DNA from: Maniola hyperantus
Taxonomy: Eukaryota; Arthropoda; Insecta; Lepidoptera; Nymphalidae
Direction: 5' to 3'
Length of the DNA stretch: 64,000 bases
NCBI RefSeq assembly: GCF_902806685.2
Contig: NC_048549.1
Span: 14,153,594 to 14,217,593, forward strand
Shown here: one piece after another, positions 35,301-46,600 of the stretch
Numbering within the stretch: position 1 is the first letter of the stretch
Layout: each line of letters opens with the position of its first letter
Notes under the pieces: generated by a model
What the model was told of the DNA's origin: nothing
Seen by the model: only the letters and a program-made list of their open reading frames with translations
The model's database searches: none
Program-made: the position numbers and the translations under genes

Positions 35301-38300
35301 GAATAGGAGGCTAAGTTATAATAAGTCTGAACAAAAAGAGTTAAAAAAACAAAAAAAGACAAAACAATAATCTAGGCTATCTCCGCTTTTCAAGAACAAT
35401 ACAATTAATCCATATTAATATTATAAATGCGAAAGTGAGTCTGTCTTTTAAACGAACCATCCGCTTAATAGATTGTAATTAAATATAATATGGTACACTA
35501 GCTTTGTCCACACACAGTTTGGACTACACTCATTTCTAACCCATTTTTACTCCTTGGGGTACTAAAATTTTCAAAAATTCTTTCTTAGCGGATGTCAATG
35601 CGGGAATCATCTAAATAAATAAATAAAAATATTTTTTATTCAACTAAACTTTTACAAGTATTTTTGAATCGTCAGATGTCTACATCTAAATATATAAAAG
35701 GAAAAGGTGACTGACTGACTGATCTATCAACGCACAGCTCAAACTACTGGACGGATCGGGCTGAAATTTGGCATGCTGATAGCTGTTATGACGTAGGCAT
35801 CAGCTTAGAAAGGATTTTTGAAAATTCAACCCCTAAGGGGGTGAAACAGGGGTTTGAAATTTGTGTAGTCCACGCGGATGAAGTCGCGGGCATAAGCTAG
35901 TAGTATTATAAATGCGAAAGTGTGTCTGTCTGTCTGCTAGCCTTTAACGCCCATCTGTTCAACCGATTTGGACGTAATTTGGCATGGACGTAGCTTGCAT
36001 CCCGGGGAAGGTTTTTATCCCGGAAAATCAAAGAGTACCCCACGGGATTTTTAAAAACCTAAATCCACGTGGACGAAGTCGCGGACATCATCTAGTAATA
36101 AACAATTTTAAACAAATATGAAATGCAAGAGGTTTCATTAGTATTAATTAGAGCACTGACACTTGAGACCCTGGCTGCAGTAGGCACTAAGTCAGCACTC
36201 AAAGCCTAGGTAGTAGGTAAGCACATCTATTCTTACACAATTAGGTGATTCATTGATATTTACTTTTTATATTGCAAACTAAGGCTTTGTTGGACAAAGT
36301 AATATATTGAACTAGCTTATTCCCGCGACTTGGTCTGCATGGACTACACAAATTTCAAACCCCTATTTCACCCTCTTAGGGTTTGAATTAGTTTGAAAGG
36401 AACCCTTATAGGATCACTTTGCTGTCTGTTTGTCCATCTCTCTGTCGTGTCTCTCAAGAAACCTATAGGGTACTTCCCGTTGACCTAGAATCACGAAATT
36501 TGGTAGGTAGTTAGGTAGGTCTTATAGCACAAGTTAAACAGCGAATTTGTGGAATTTGTGGTTACATCACATAAAAAAATTAAAATGTGTTCATGAACAA
36601 ATAATTAGTATTTTCAACTTTCACAGTAAGATAAGCATACTAAGTCGGGTATCATATGAAAGGGCTTTACATGGACACTCTAAAACAGATTTTTATGCAT
36701 AACAGTTTTTGATTTATCATGCAAAAGACTGGTTTTTTATACCAGGTTTTTTTTTTAAAATTACGACTACGTCCCTAAAACTTCAGTGAACTCACTTGTG
36801 GTGGTGGCGAGGGTGCGCGCGGCGGGTGTGCAGCGGCGGGCGCGGGGCGCGACGGGGGCCGCGAGGGCTTGTTGTCGGACAGGCCCTTGATCTGCAGCGA
36901 CTCTGCCGCCTTCAGCAGAGCCGCTAGCTGGTCCTGTGAGATGTTCACCTCCCCCCGGTACATGTAATCCATCATGGCTCTCAACTCTGCATACTTTACA
37001 TCTTTTAAAATTATAATGGGATGCTTGTCGTACTGTTGGGATAGGACATTCTGAAACAAACATATTTTTGTTGTTATTGCCATCATATCATCATCCCATC
37101 GCCAGCTCACTACTGAGCACAGGTTTCCTCTCAGAATGAGAAAAGTTTGGGCATACTCCATCACACAACTAAGAAAACCTTCTTTTCCCGAAAACCTTCC
37201 TTGCAGACAATGTTTGGAAATTGCACCCCTAAGATAGTTAAATAGAGGATGTAAATTTGTATGATATACATATGATTTCAATCAACGCAAAATTTCAAGC
37301 CCCTAGTTTACTCCCCTAGGGTTTGAATATTTGAAAATCCATTCTTAGTGGATGTCTACGTACATAATAGCTATCTGCATGGCAAATTTCAGCCATATCC
37401 GCCCAGTTGTTAAGAGCTGTGCCTTGATAGATCAGTCAGTCAGCTTTTCCTTTTACATAGTTAGATTAGTATAGAAAGTGTAGTATATTATAAGGCTATC
37501 TATATAATATTACAGCAATCTACTTTAATTAGCTTTAATGCTGCAACTTGTATGCTTCTTTGTAATTTTTCTTGTTCTATATACCTATTTAGTATTTTTT
37601 TAATTACAGTGATTTTTTCATATTTATCTTTTTAATCCTGCACTTGCACACTTAAAAATGCAGGCCGGTTTGCTAGTAATAGGATTTACACTCTATTTTT
37701 TTTTCTCTTTGCATTGTAATTTTTATTTTATGTGTATTATCTGTTGGCAAATCAATAAAATAAAAAAATAAAATACTAGGTAATTACTAACATAGTTAAT
37801 AAGGTCTACTGTTACTAATAATGAAAATAAATGTTTATCAATATTGATGTAAATCAATATCAATACATATTGTAGGGCTATCCCATTTCTTTATTAGAGG
37901 TTCTTAAAATGGAGATCACTTTTAATGATAAGACCGTCTTTATATAGTTCATTTTCTGTTTGTATGAAATGTTTTGTATCAATAAAGAATTTATCATCTA
38001 TAAGTATGAAGCAAATATAAAGTTTTATCAATATGCCATTGTTTGATGCATTTTGTTTACAACTTCTAGCGAGAATGTAGCTCATGTATCCTTAATTGGA
38101 CAACACATAATGACAGTTAATTAAATCATAAACATTCCAATCGAATTGTCAAATGAATTTAATGTTAAAGTTGATAATGCCTCAAAAACGAGTATTAGGA
38201 AAAGTAGGAGCAGCAACTTTCAATTGCCAACTCATCTATACATTAATCTAAACTAATTGCTAACACACGAAAGCTAGAACGAAACAACTGGAATGTTTAT

Positions 38301-38554
38301 TAGAGCAAAACTGTGCTGCCTTGCGACCAAGTTATACACGATACCAATTGACCTAGTTAGCGAGTTAAAATGATACCAACCTCGAAATAGGGACTGCATG
38401 CTGACAGAACTACTTTGTGTGCCTTCAGGGTCTGCCCCTCGGCAGCCAGGGTGCAGTCCACGTGAATTCCCTTCTCTAGCAGAGTGTCGAACACGGACAC
38501 CAGCGTCGACTGGTGGTTGTTCCACCGCAGGCAGAACTGCTGGTCATCGTCCAT
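32391..38554 (-). CDS. lola: longitudinals lacking (lola) common region: BTB domain and linker
   Basis: BTB-zinc finger transcription regulator of axon guidance and neural identity; the BTB domain mediates dimerisation in the nucleus. Four shared coding exons: 38554-38381 (ATG at 38554, MDDDQQFCLRWNNHQ), 37050-36796, 34994-34751 and 32462-32391, all GT-AG, 248 aa plus one base. BTB covers about residues 1-120 with the diagnostic LKAHKVVLSACSPYF and MMDYMYRGEVN blocks. Exon 2 ends in a Pro-rich stretch. Exon 3 has a basic patch (RRRKKARR) and the conserved VEDLTLDEE. Exon 4 has WHMERSQDE, as in known lola. It ends in phase 1, matched by all terminal exons downstream. Introns hold families A, B and C and a large fold-back element. 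A 5' UTR exon probably exists above 38554. Confidence 0.95.
32829..32881. repeat. Short tandem duplication
   Basis: Two exact adjacent copies of a 26-base unit containing catgtatctgcagagagcac, after a (tta)n run at 32808-32828. Intronic in lola. Confidence 0.8.
33006..33155. mobile_element. MITE-like hairpin with arms of about 22 bp
   Basis: gtcccgcaaattgctattgc at the left is mirrored by gcattagcaatttgcgggac at the right. The 105 bp loop contains atggcggccacgcgc. Intronic in lola. Confidence 0.65.
33703..34232. mobile_element. Fold-back element with a family A copy as its loop
   Basis: About 75 bp at 33703-33776 (ending actgaacgaaactattgtt) is the near-perfect reverse complement of 34157-34232. 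The region between them is a forward family A copy (33777-34152) that lacks its last bases. Mismatches between the arms are only a few. It lies in lola intron 3. Just to the left, 33210-33260 and 33385-33597 hold further broken family A pieces. Confidence 0.75.
34995..36795. repeat. Repeat cluster in lola intron 2
   Basis: From left to right: a copy of the family seen at 58258-58395 (about 35065-35160, with ggactgtagtaataaaatg); a B/C tail fragment (35500-35600); a forward family B copy (35690-35904) joined directly to a reverse family C copy (35905-36097); and a B fragment (36312-36390) joined to a reverse family A copy (36395-36730). No coding sequence. Confidence 0.6.
37051..38380. other. 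lola intron 1
   Basis: Contains a fragment of the SINE family seen at 41466 (about 37080-37165, reverse, with catcccatcgccagctcact) and a reverse family B copy (37290-37464). The remainder is AT-rich, with no exon seen on either strand. Confidence 0.5.
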
Positions 38555-41465
38555 GGTGCCTCCGAGCCTCGCGCCGCGCCCTTCGTCCTACGACAACCGA
38601 CACACTGAGTAATTGACGGGGAATCTACGTCCAAACACCACGCAGTAATTAGGCCATCATGAAAACTTCACTCGGACCACTCGGCGCGTTTATCACTGCA
38701 CAGCGCAAATTATCTCACCGATTCGTTTCATGCGATGAGATCACGCCTCAACTTAACTAAATTAACTTTATGGACCACATACGAGTCGTCGTAAGCGACG
38801 CGGCACAAAGAAAATGGCCGCTTTTCCAGCGCGACAAAAAATAAAATGGCGACGAAAATTCTAAGTTTTACTATTTTCTGAACAAAGTTTTCTTGACACA
38901 CTTCGGTGTTTCGAACTCCACGATGTTACGGTTTCTCGTATACGCTTCGAGAAGTTTGAAAGTCGATAAAAACTTTCTGAAACTTTACTTCGAAAGTTCA
39001 CAAGTGGAAATTTTCAAGATGAAAAGTCGTAACATTATGGTAAGCACTCGTCTGGCCTGTTACAATATGTTCAAGTACTTACTTTGACTATTTCTTTCAC
39101 TATATTAACACTAGTTCTTAGTTAAACTGATATTTCGTTTCAAATTAACTTCAACACATTTGTTTTATAATCAACACATTAGCTTTGCACACCCGCCAGC
39201 TTTCTTTACAATGAAAATACTAAACTACGCTATGTTGCAAGTTTAGCGAAGCGAAAGGCACCTCTATAAAAATCCAAACGAAGTACAAGTTGGAAGCGAA
39301 CGATTGCGAACGAGTGACCCAAAATAAGCTCTATTAATGTTGCCATTAATAATATTTGGGAAAGCTTAATGGATATAAATCTTCAGTACTTAATTATTGG
39401 CATTTATTATCGTAAATTTAATAATATTATTTACATGATAATACTTTAAAATTGAATGGAAATATCAAAAGAACTTAGGCTCTATAGCTCGTATTGTTTT
39501 CTGTTCTTTATCTCTATTTAGTCTGATTCAACCTTGACCTAGTTTTAGAAGTAGTCTCGTGATTTATGTCAGTAATAATCCAATTAACAATAATAGGTGT
39601 ATCTATGTTTAACTCAAAGTTAGAAATTAGAATAGAATCTATAAAGTATTAACATCGCTAGGTATTTAAACGTATTTATTTTAGACGAACATCTGAATAA
39701 AGTTACCCTACTTGTTGATTTATTTCATAGATATCAACATCTATGAAATTACAGATATCACAGATATCGTATACGTACAGCGCTATCTAGCGTCAAGTAG
39801 CTGTACTTCTATGTAAACTATTCGATTGCTAGATCTAGACTAGTTTTTTTTATCTAACTATTTCTCATAAATTGGTCAAACCTGAACATAATATATAATA
39901 ACATAAACATAAACATAAAAACATCAGTCAGAACCGCGGCGCGTGTGCGGACGGACTCCCTTGAAAAAGGACCCCGGATGGGTTCGAAACTAGTCGGGCT
40001 AACGTCGACTACACACGTGAGTAAGCCGGGACAGATAGTATTTATAATAATATATAATATTATCGGGATATAATATTATGGAATGTACCACGTGTACCTA
40101 CTAGAATTTTCTTATATTAGGTAGGTACCAAGTTTAGTTTTTCATGCTTTTTACTTTAGGTGGGTAGTATAACTAGTATAGTAAAGTAATAAAGGAACTG
40201 CATAATGGCTGAATCAATTTTTACGAAACTTGTACATATCCGCAGTTTACAACCAGGTAAAGTCGTGCTAAATAATTAGAATCAAACCAGAGACTACAGT
40301 TTAATCCCTTACAACAAAGAGAATATTTTTTTTTTTTTTTTTTCTTCTTCTGGCTTTAAAGAGAATATTATCACTACGTTTTATATACTCTTATAGTTTC
40401 TCAAGATTATATTACAACTCGGTAATTTGCATAAAAGTAGATCTTATAGGTAAGCGGGTATCTACTAAAACTTAATCGTTCTACCTACCTAACTATTACA
40501 AACTTCAAAATACTCGTAGTTAAACGATAGGCAGTTGAAACTATAACTACGGTTAAATTCAAAAGTACCTAAGTAGGTACTTATAAGTTTAAATTTCATT
40601 TAAAAAAAAAAAAAAAAAAAAAAAAACTGTTTTATTGTAATAAAATATATACCTACGTACCTACTAATTTTTTCCCCATAATTGTCGCTATTTTCTTCCT
40701 GAAAATGGTAAGTTACAACTCAAATCTTTTAAATAGGAACAGCGACTGTTAAACATAAAAATCTCAAAAGAGGCTGAAAGACTGCCGCTTCGTTATAAAA
40801 ATCAATAGCATTAGTGACTTGGTACAAATGAATTATAGGATTCCAGTTGCTGCTGTCTGTGTGCGTCCCTACTCCCTAGGCTTTCCGTGTGCGAGAAACA
40901 AAAAAATACAAGTGAAATTCTTGTAATAAAAATCAATCGGAGCGGGAGAAGGCGGCCCGCGGGGCGCGACTGGCGGGCGCCGGGCCCTCGCCTGCCCCCC
41001 GACCCTCCTCGCATACCTACGCTAAGCGAGCTGTTCTACTGCATCTACCCTCCTTGTAATTTAGTCTTCCTTTTCTTGATATCTTGTAAGTACTTTCACC
41101 AGAACCTGGCTCAGTTTTAATCGAATTCCACCATTTATGAGAAATTGTATTAAAATGTGTTCATGAACACATTTTTTTTTGTGATGTAACCATAAATTCA
41201 AGGTTTTCGGATTTTTCCCCTTACGTGTGCTATGAGACATACCTACCTGCCAAATTTCATAATTCTAGCGCAACGGGAAGTACCCTTTAGGTTTCTTGAC
41301 ATACACTAGACAGACGCACAGACAGACAACGAAGTGATTCTATAAGGGTTTCTTTTGTCTTTTTGAGGTACGGAACCCTAAAAACTGTTATTTCTTGTAC
41401 GATGGTACGGAATCCCCTGTGCGAGTACGACTTGTACTTGATCGATTTTTTTGAAGATGTTATAA

Positions 41466-41790
41466 TGTCTTGGTAGGTAGTCTAATGGCTAAGCGTCGGG
41501 TCGGTCTCCTATTCGGAATGTCGTCGGGGGTTCGATTTCGGGCACGTGCGTCCAATTTTTCGGAATTGAGTGTTTTAAGCAATTAAATATCATTTGCTTT
41601 AACGGCGAAGGAAAACATCGAGGTAACCTGCATGCATGAGAGTTCTCCAAGGTTCTCCATAATGTTCTCAAATGTGTGTGAAGTCCGCTAATCCGGCTTG
41701 GCCAGACTATGGCAAACCCTCCTCATTCTGAGAGGAGACTTAACTCAGTAGAGAACCGGCGATGGGTTAATAGGTAACCATGTTAATAAT
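41466..41790 (+). mobile_element. tRNA-derived SINE
   Basis: The head has an A-box-like taatggctaagcg and a B-box gggttcgatttc. The body ends with catcattctgagagg-like and aaccggcgatgggttaat sequences found in many lepidopteran SINEs. Fragments recur at 37080-37165 (reverse) and 63720-63900. It ends near an att-rich run. Confidence 0.6.
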
Positions 41791-41939
41791 ATTATTATCT
41801 TGGTATTAGTAAGTAAATAAACTTCAAGGAAGTAAACCTACCTAAGGATTATAAATTGTGTGAGTATTGTGTAAGGTATGGAATAAAAATTTAGTTGCAA
41901 GAAGTGAAACAAAATTGTCAAAAACTTTGTGTGATTTTG

Positions 41940-42237
41940 TTTTCGTTTCACGTGCGGCGGGAGGGAGCCACCGCGCCCGGCCGGTTCCCGGTAAAAAGGC
42001 GTTTGTTTTTATTTCTTTGGCGCGGGAAAAAATCCTCCCTGTTGCCTGCACCTCCTCCAAACATGCGCCACGCAGCGACGCAGACTCGCTCGCTGTGTGT
42101 CGATGCCGAATTCACTTTCATTTGCGAGATCCCGTCGCGGGCCGAAGGTCACGGTGCATCGAGCATCGCTGCTACTTCCGACGCTGAGGGAGGGGACGCG
42201 GGTGCTTGCGGCGGGCTCCGCTGACCGACTAAAATAG
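41940..42237 (+). promoter_or_regulatory. psq: Probable 5' non-coding exon of pipsqueak, with an upstream ORF
   Basis: A CpG-rich block in an AT-rich setting ends at a good donor (aaaatag then gtgagtac at 42238). It is open on the + strand from ATG 42063 to TGA 42222-42224 (53 codons). The next acceptor in order is that of the first psq coding exon at 43648. The reading is not in frame with psq because it stops before the donor, so it would be a 5' UTR with a uORF. The start of the exon is not determined. Confidence 0.4.
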
Positions 42238-43650
42238 GTGAGTACTGGGTACTGAGTGATTTCGCGCCCTCGTCTTCCCTCACGATTATTCCCTCCTCTT
42301 TACATCGTGCTTCGTATACCCGTGGAAAGACGTTTAAACACTTTCGTATCTCGCGGCACAGACGTGTATGTCCGATCCTCGAACACTGGAGAGTCTACGA
42401 ACGATGTAGGCTGACGCCGACGTATACCCGAGAGGGTTACCCGCGCGCAACTTTATTATTCACTATTCGTCTCCAGCCTCCACCTCCGAAAGGTGAAGAC
42501 ACTCGAATATCTGCTCTATTACTTTCTCGCGTACGTTTCTTATCGTGATTCGATATCGCAAACGAACGACTATGAAAGAAGTTTTGAATTTCATCGGGGG
42601 ATTTATAGTTTTGGGTTGACAACCTACCTAAGCATGTAAAAGAAAGTTGAAAAACTATAAACGCGAGGCTAAGTTTTAGTGATTTTAACATGGTCAATTT
42701 TTTCTTCAGAAACTTATACCCACTACCTTACCTAGTTACTTATTTAAGTACTATCTATTTACCTGTAAGTAGGTACCTAAGTATTTGTTTTTTTTTACAT
42801 TTTTGTTTTTCATAACTTATCTGTTATGCATATCCACCATGTTGACACCATGTTGAATTTTTAATAACGTCATGAAGTTACGTACCTATCTAGTTTGGGA
42901 GTTACGAGGGAAATGAACTGTATAAACATACACTACCTAGTACCTACTGATATCAAAACCTTTCTTATGCTTAGCGTTCGAGAATCGTCGGCCTTTAGGT
43001 TTCACGTAGCGTACGGTTCGAAATACCTACCTAAGCAAAAAATAAAAATAAACTTCCCGAGATTTGCCTTGCTAATGAAGGACAGAGAGGGAAAATCGAG
43101 TTTTGTAGGCACTCTTCGTTTGTGCACCAATCGAGAAAAAATTCAATAAAGCCCGCTTCCTTTTGTCTAATTGCCTATGTAAACCTACTTATAAATACTT
43201 ACGCCGAAACGCTGCCTGTTCGATTGCACGCTACATTTAAAGAGAAAAATGGAAATCGTCGTGTTTTTGACCGAGGAACATCGTTTTAACTTTGAGTAAA
43301 TATCTGCCTTTTTTACCTAGGTACTTTACATAGATTAATTATTGGTCTCGCTCCGCTCTACTATATAAGATTTTTAAATACTTTAGAAATTAAGAAAGTT
43401 ATTAGGTAGATAACTACTTAGGTGCTTAGGTAGTTAGGTGTTTATTGGAAAAATGGACGAATAGTGGTTACCTATTCGTAACTTTTGAATTTTTATTTAA
43501 AAAAACAGTTCACTTGTTTTTAATCATGTTTTGAACAAAAATATTTCGTGTTTTTTAAACTGTTTTTTTTTCAACACAACCCAAATGTAGGCAGACTTTA
43601 CTAACCGATTTTCTGAATAATGAAGAAATATAATGTATTATTTTCAGGAA

Positions 43651-46600
43651 ATGCCCGGATCAGAAAGGCTTCAAGTGAAATGCGAACTGCCATCTGACGA
43701 AGAAGAAAGTAATTCACAATTCGTTCATTCATTTGGTCATCAGGTACGTAATATTTGAGCTTTACCACCTTCACCTTATTGCATAAAGAATAACATGAAC
43801 TTGCTTAATAGTAGCGTTTTACCTGAAAATAAAACGCATATTAAAATACTTACCTCACTGGAAGCTTTATATTGAGAGTAGCATTTCCGTTTCCGTCGAT
43901 TTCATGCCAGTTTTCGTACTTTTATTGACGTCACGTCTGGTTCTGTGGCGCCACCTGGCGGTGTCGCGCTCGAAGTTTTCGTAAATAGCTCAGCGCGGCC
44001 ATTGCTTCATTGGCTCAAAATATCACCAGGCAGGAATTACTGAAAGCTTCCAGTGAGGTAAGTATTTTAATATGCGTTTTATTTTCAGGTAAAACGCTAC
44101 TATTAAATAACTTGACCGTAACTGGAAGCTTTATATTGAGACCCTGTTTGTTTTCGCCTGGTGACGCCACATAGGTAATAGGTAAAATGGAATTAGTATG
44201 ATTCTACGCCAATGTGAGTATAATATAATAAAATAGTTTGTACATAATGAACCTTTATTTTCCATAACTCATAATATTATGTTCTTCACAACAAAATAAA
44301 TAATAACGTTTGTTTATTCGATTTTAATTAGGTATCTAATTTAAATATAAAATCAAACATTTGAATAGTTTTCAAGAATCTCCATAGTTATATCTGGTCA
44401 ATCAAAAAATCAAATTTTAAATTAAATAAAAGGTATATTTTGCAGTACGAGTTTTGAGATAATATTGTCAATTTATCGGATTGAATAATTGAGTGACACC
44501 CTCTGAAATAGTTAAATTACTTTCAATCACTTCACGTCTATAAAATTTTTGAAATGTATTGGCTGATCGCCAATTTCCGCGGGCCAATATCTCATCAAGG
44601 GAATGATTTTCCCACCAGCTCTTGGAAGCTACCGCTGAGCGAATGCTACCAGGAGTAGCAGTTATGCCAGCTTCTCTGAACAAGGTTTTTACCCAGCCTG
44701 CTATAACTGTACGCGAGGCGGGTTTAGCTAAACCTCTAACTGTTACAAATAGATTAGTTGACTTTGAAATCTTACGTCTGTCGTTCAGAACTGAAATACA
44801 CTTTTCGATCCAAAAAAGAGGATTTAGGTTGCGATTATCCTTATTTACAAGCAACTTCCAGCCTGATTGTCTATATTCACTGGTGTCAGTTTTTGAGCCG
44901 AATTGAGGCCAAAATATAATATACTCATTAGATCTTACACAAAGTTTATCATCTACGCTAAGTAAGGTCAGGTCATGTATACGTCTTCCTGAACATAACA
45001 GTAATAAAATCGCAGTGTGACGAGATATTTGAAATTCGTTATTTAAGTCTATTTTGTAATTAACTAAGTAAGAAGTTAATTTGCTAACATCCCAAACTGG
45101 TGGTTTGGGAACTCTTGGATTTTTTAAAGAAATTGATTTTAAAATATGCTTTACAAGAACATGACTACTTAATTGACTAGACATTTCAGCATTACATAAA
45201 GTCGAAACCACAGATTTGTGTAACAGAATCGTATTATAAGACAGTTTATCATGTAAATGTAAATCTGCCAAAAATTGTGCCAATTGTTACCCTGTAGGGT
45301 TCTTGGTATCAATATTTTTAGTTTTAGACCATAACGACCAACGTTTCCAAGCGGATTCATAAGTTTTCAGGGTAGATTTTCGCCAAGAATTTTTAAGCAA
45401 AGATAACTGTTCAGGATTCCATGTTTCTATTTCCTCAGACCACCCCCACATTTCCAAACCTCTAAGACGATGTCCTCGATTTTCGGGGGTGGCAGACCTG
45501 TTGCCGTGTCGATTAGAAACCTGTGTAGATTTCTCAGAGTTAACGGCGCTGCAAGCGCTCGGGCTTTGAGGTCCGCGCGCCAAAATACCTTCTTCCATCG
45601 AGGTACTACCATCAAAAATATTCCTGTTGACCGGTTGAGATGAGTCAGGACTCTTGGAATTAGAAATGGAGGCGGAAACACCCATGCAAGTGGGAAGTTC
45701 CACGGGACACTGAATGCATCGTGGAACAGGGCTTGAGGATCCATCAAATCTCGGGATACATAGTTGTGTACTACGTGTGCTTTCTCCGAGGCGAATAGAT
45801 CGACCACCGGAATTCCCCACTTCGCAAACACCATTTCCACGCAAGTTGGTAGTAAGTGCCACTCTGGAGGTTGGCGATGACGCGACAAATGATCCGCATG
45901 ATTGTTGTACCTGCCGGGTATATATTGTATGCTGTGGTGAATTTGGTGTTGATCTAATAATTTCAGGATTTTGAATGTTATTTCCAATAGGGGTAACGAC
46001 TTCGTCCCTCCTTCCCTCCGTAAATGAGCGACTGCAGTCTTGTTGTCGCACTGTATTAGGATTGAACTGTGGCGTAAGAAGTAAGCCTGGTTCTGAAGGG
46101 CATGTAATATAGCTAACATTTCTTTTTGGTTGGATTGTAGTGCTTGTTCCTCTCGTGACCAAGTGCCCGATAGAGGGAGATTGTTCAGTAATGCTCCCCA
46201 AGCCTGGTCCGAGGCATCCGTTACCAAGAAATAAATTGGCGGAGGGTAATGTAACGGAGTTGATAGCTGACAATTCTCCTTCCACCATATTATTTCGCTT
46301 ATTGCGGCTGGCGGCAAAGGATAGGTCTTGGACGACCGGTCTGGAAGAGTATTTTTGAAAAGTAACAGGTGTCGATGATTGAGTCGTCCTCGTGGGACAA
46401 CAAAGCTGGCAAAATTTAGAAGTCCTATTATTTTTTGTAATTCTTTTACAGTGACTTTTGTTTCTTTTAGAATCTGACTCACATTTCCGATTATGACATC
46501 TGACTTCTCCCTTGGTAGAATTTTTAGATTGTGCCAGGGTCTCCATAGTATTCCTAAATAAATTATACTTTTTTGTGGTGAAAGAATCGATTTCTCGAAA

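Larger units (their letters stand above)
38555..43650. other. Head-to-head spacer between lola and pipsqueak
   Basis: About 5.1 kb between the divergent start codons. Near lola, two ATGGC cores (the complement of GCCAT, YY1/Pho type) lie within 40 bases at about 38813 and 38843. Poly-T (40327-40342) and poly-A (40600-40626) tracts occur. Repeats: a family A piece at 41150-41453 and a SINE at 41466-41790. A GC-rich block at 41940-42237 is the likely psq 5' exon. I found no BTB-coding exon on the + strand here. Confidence 0.55.
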
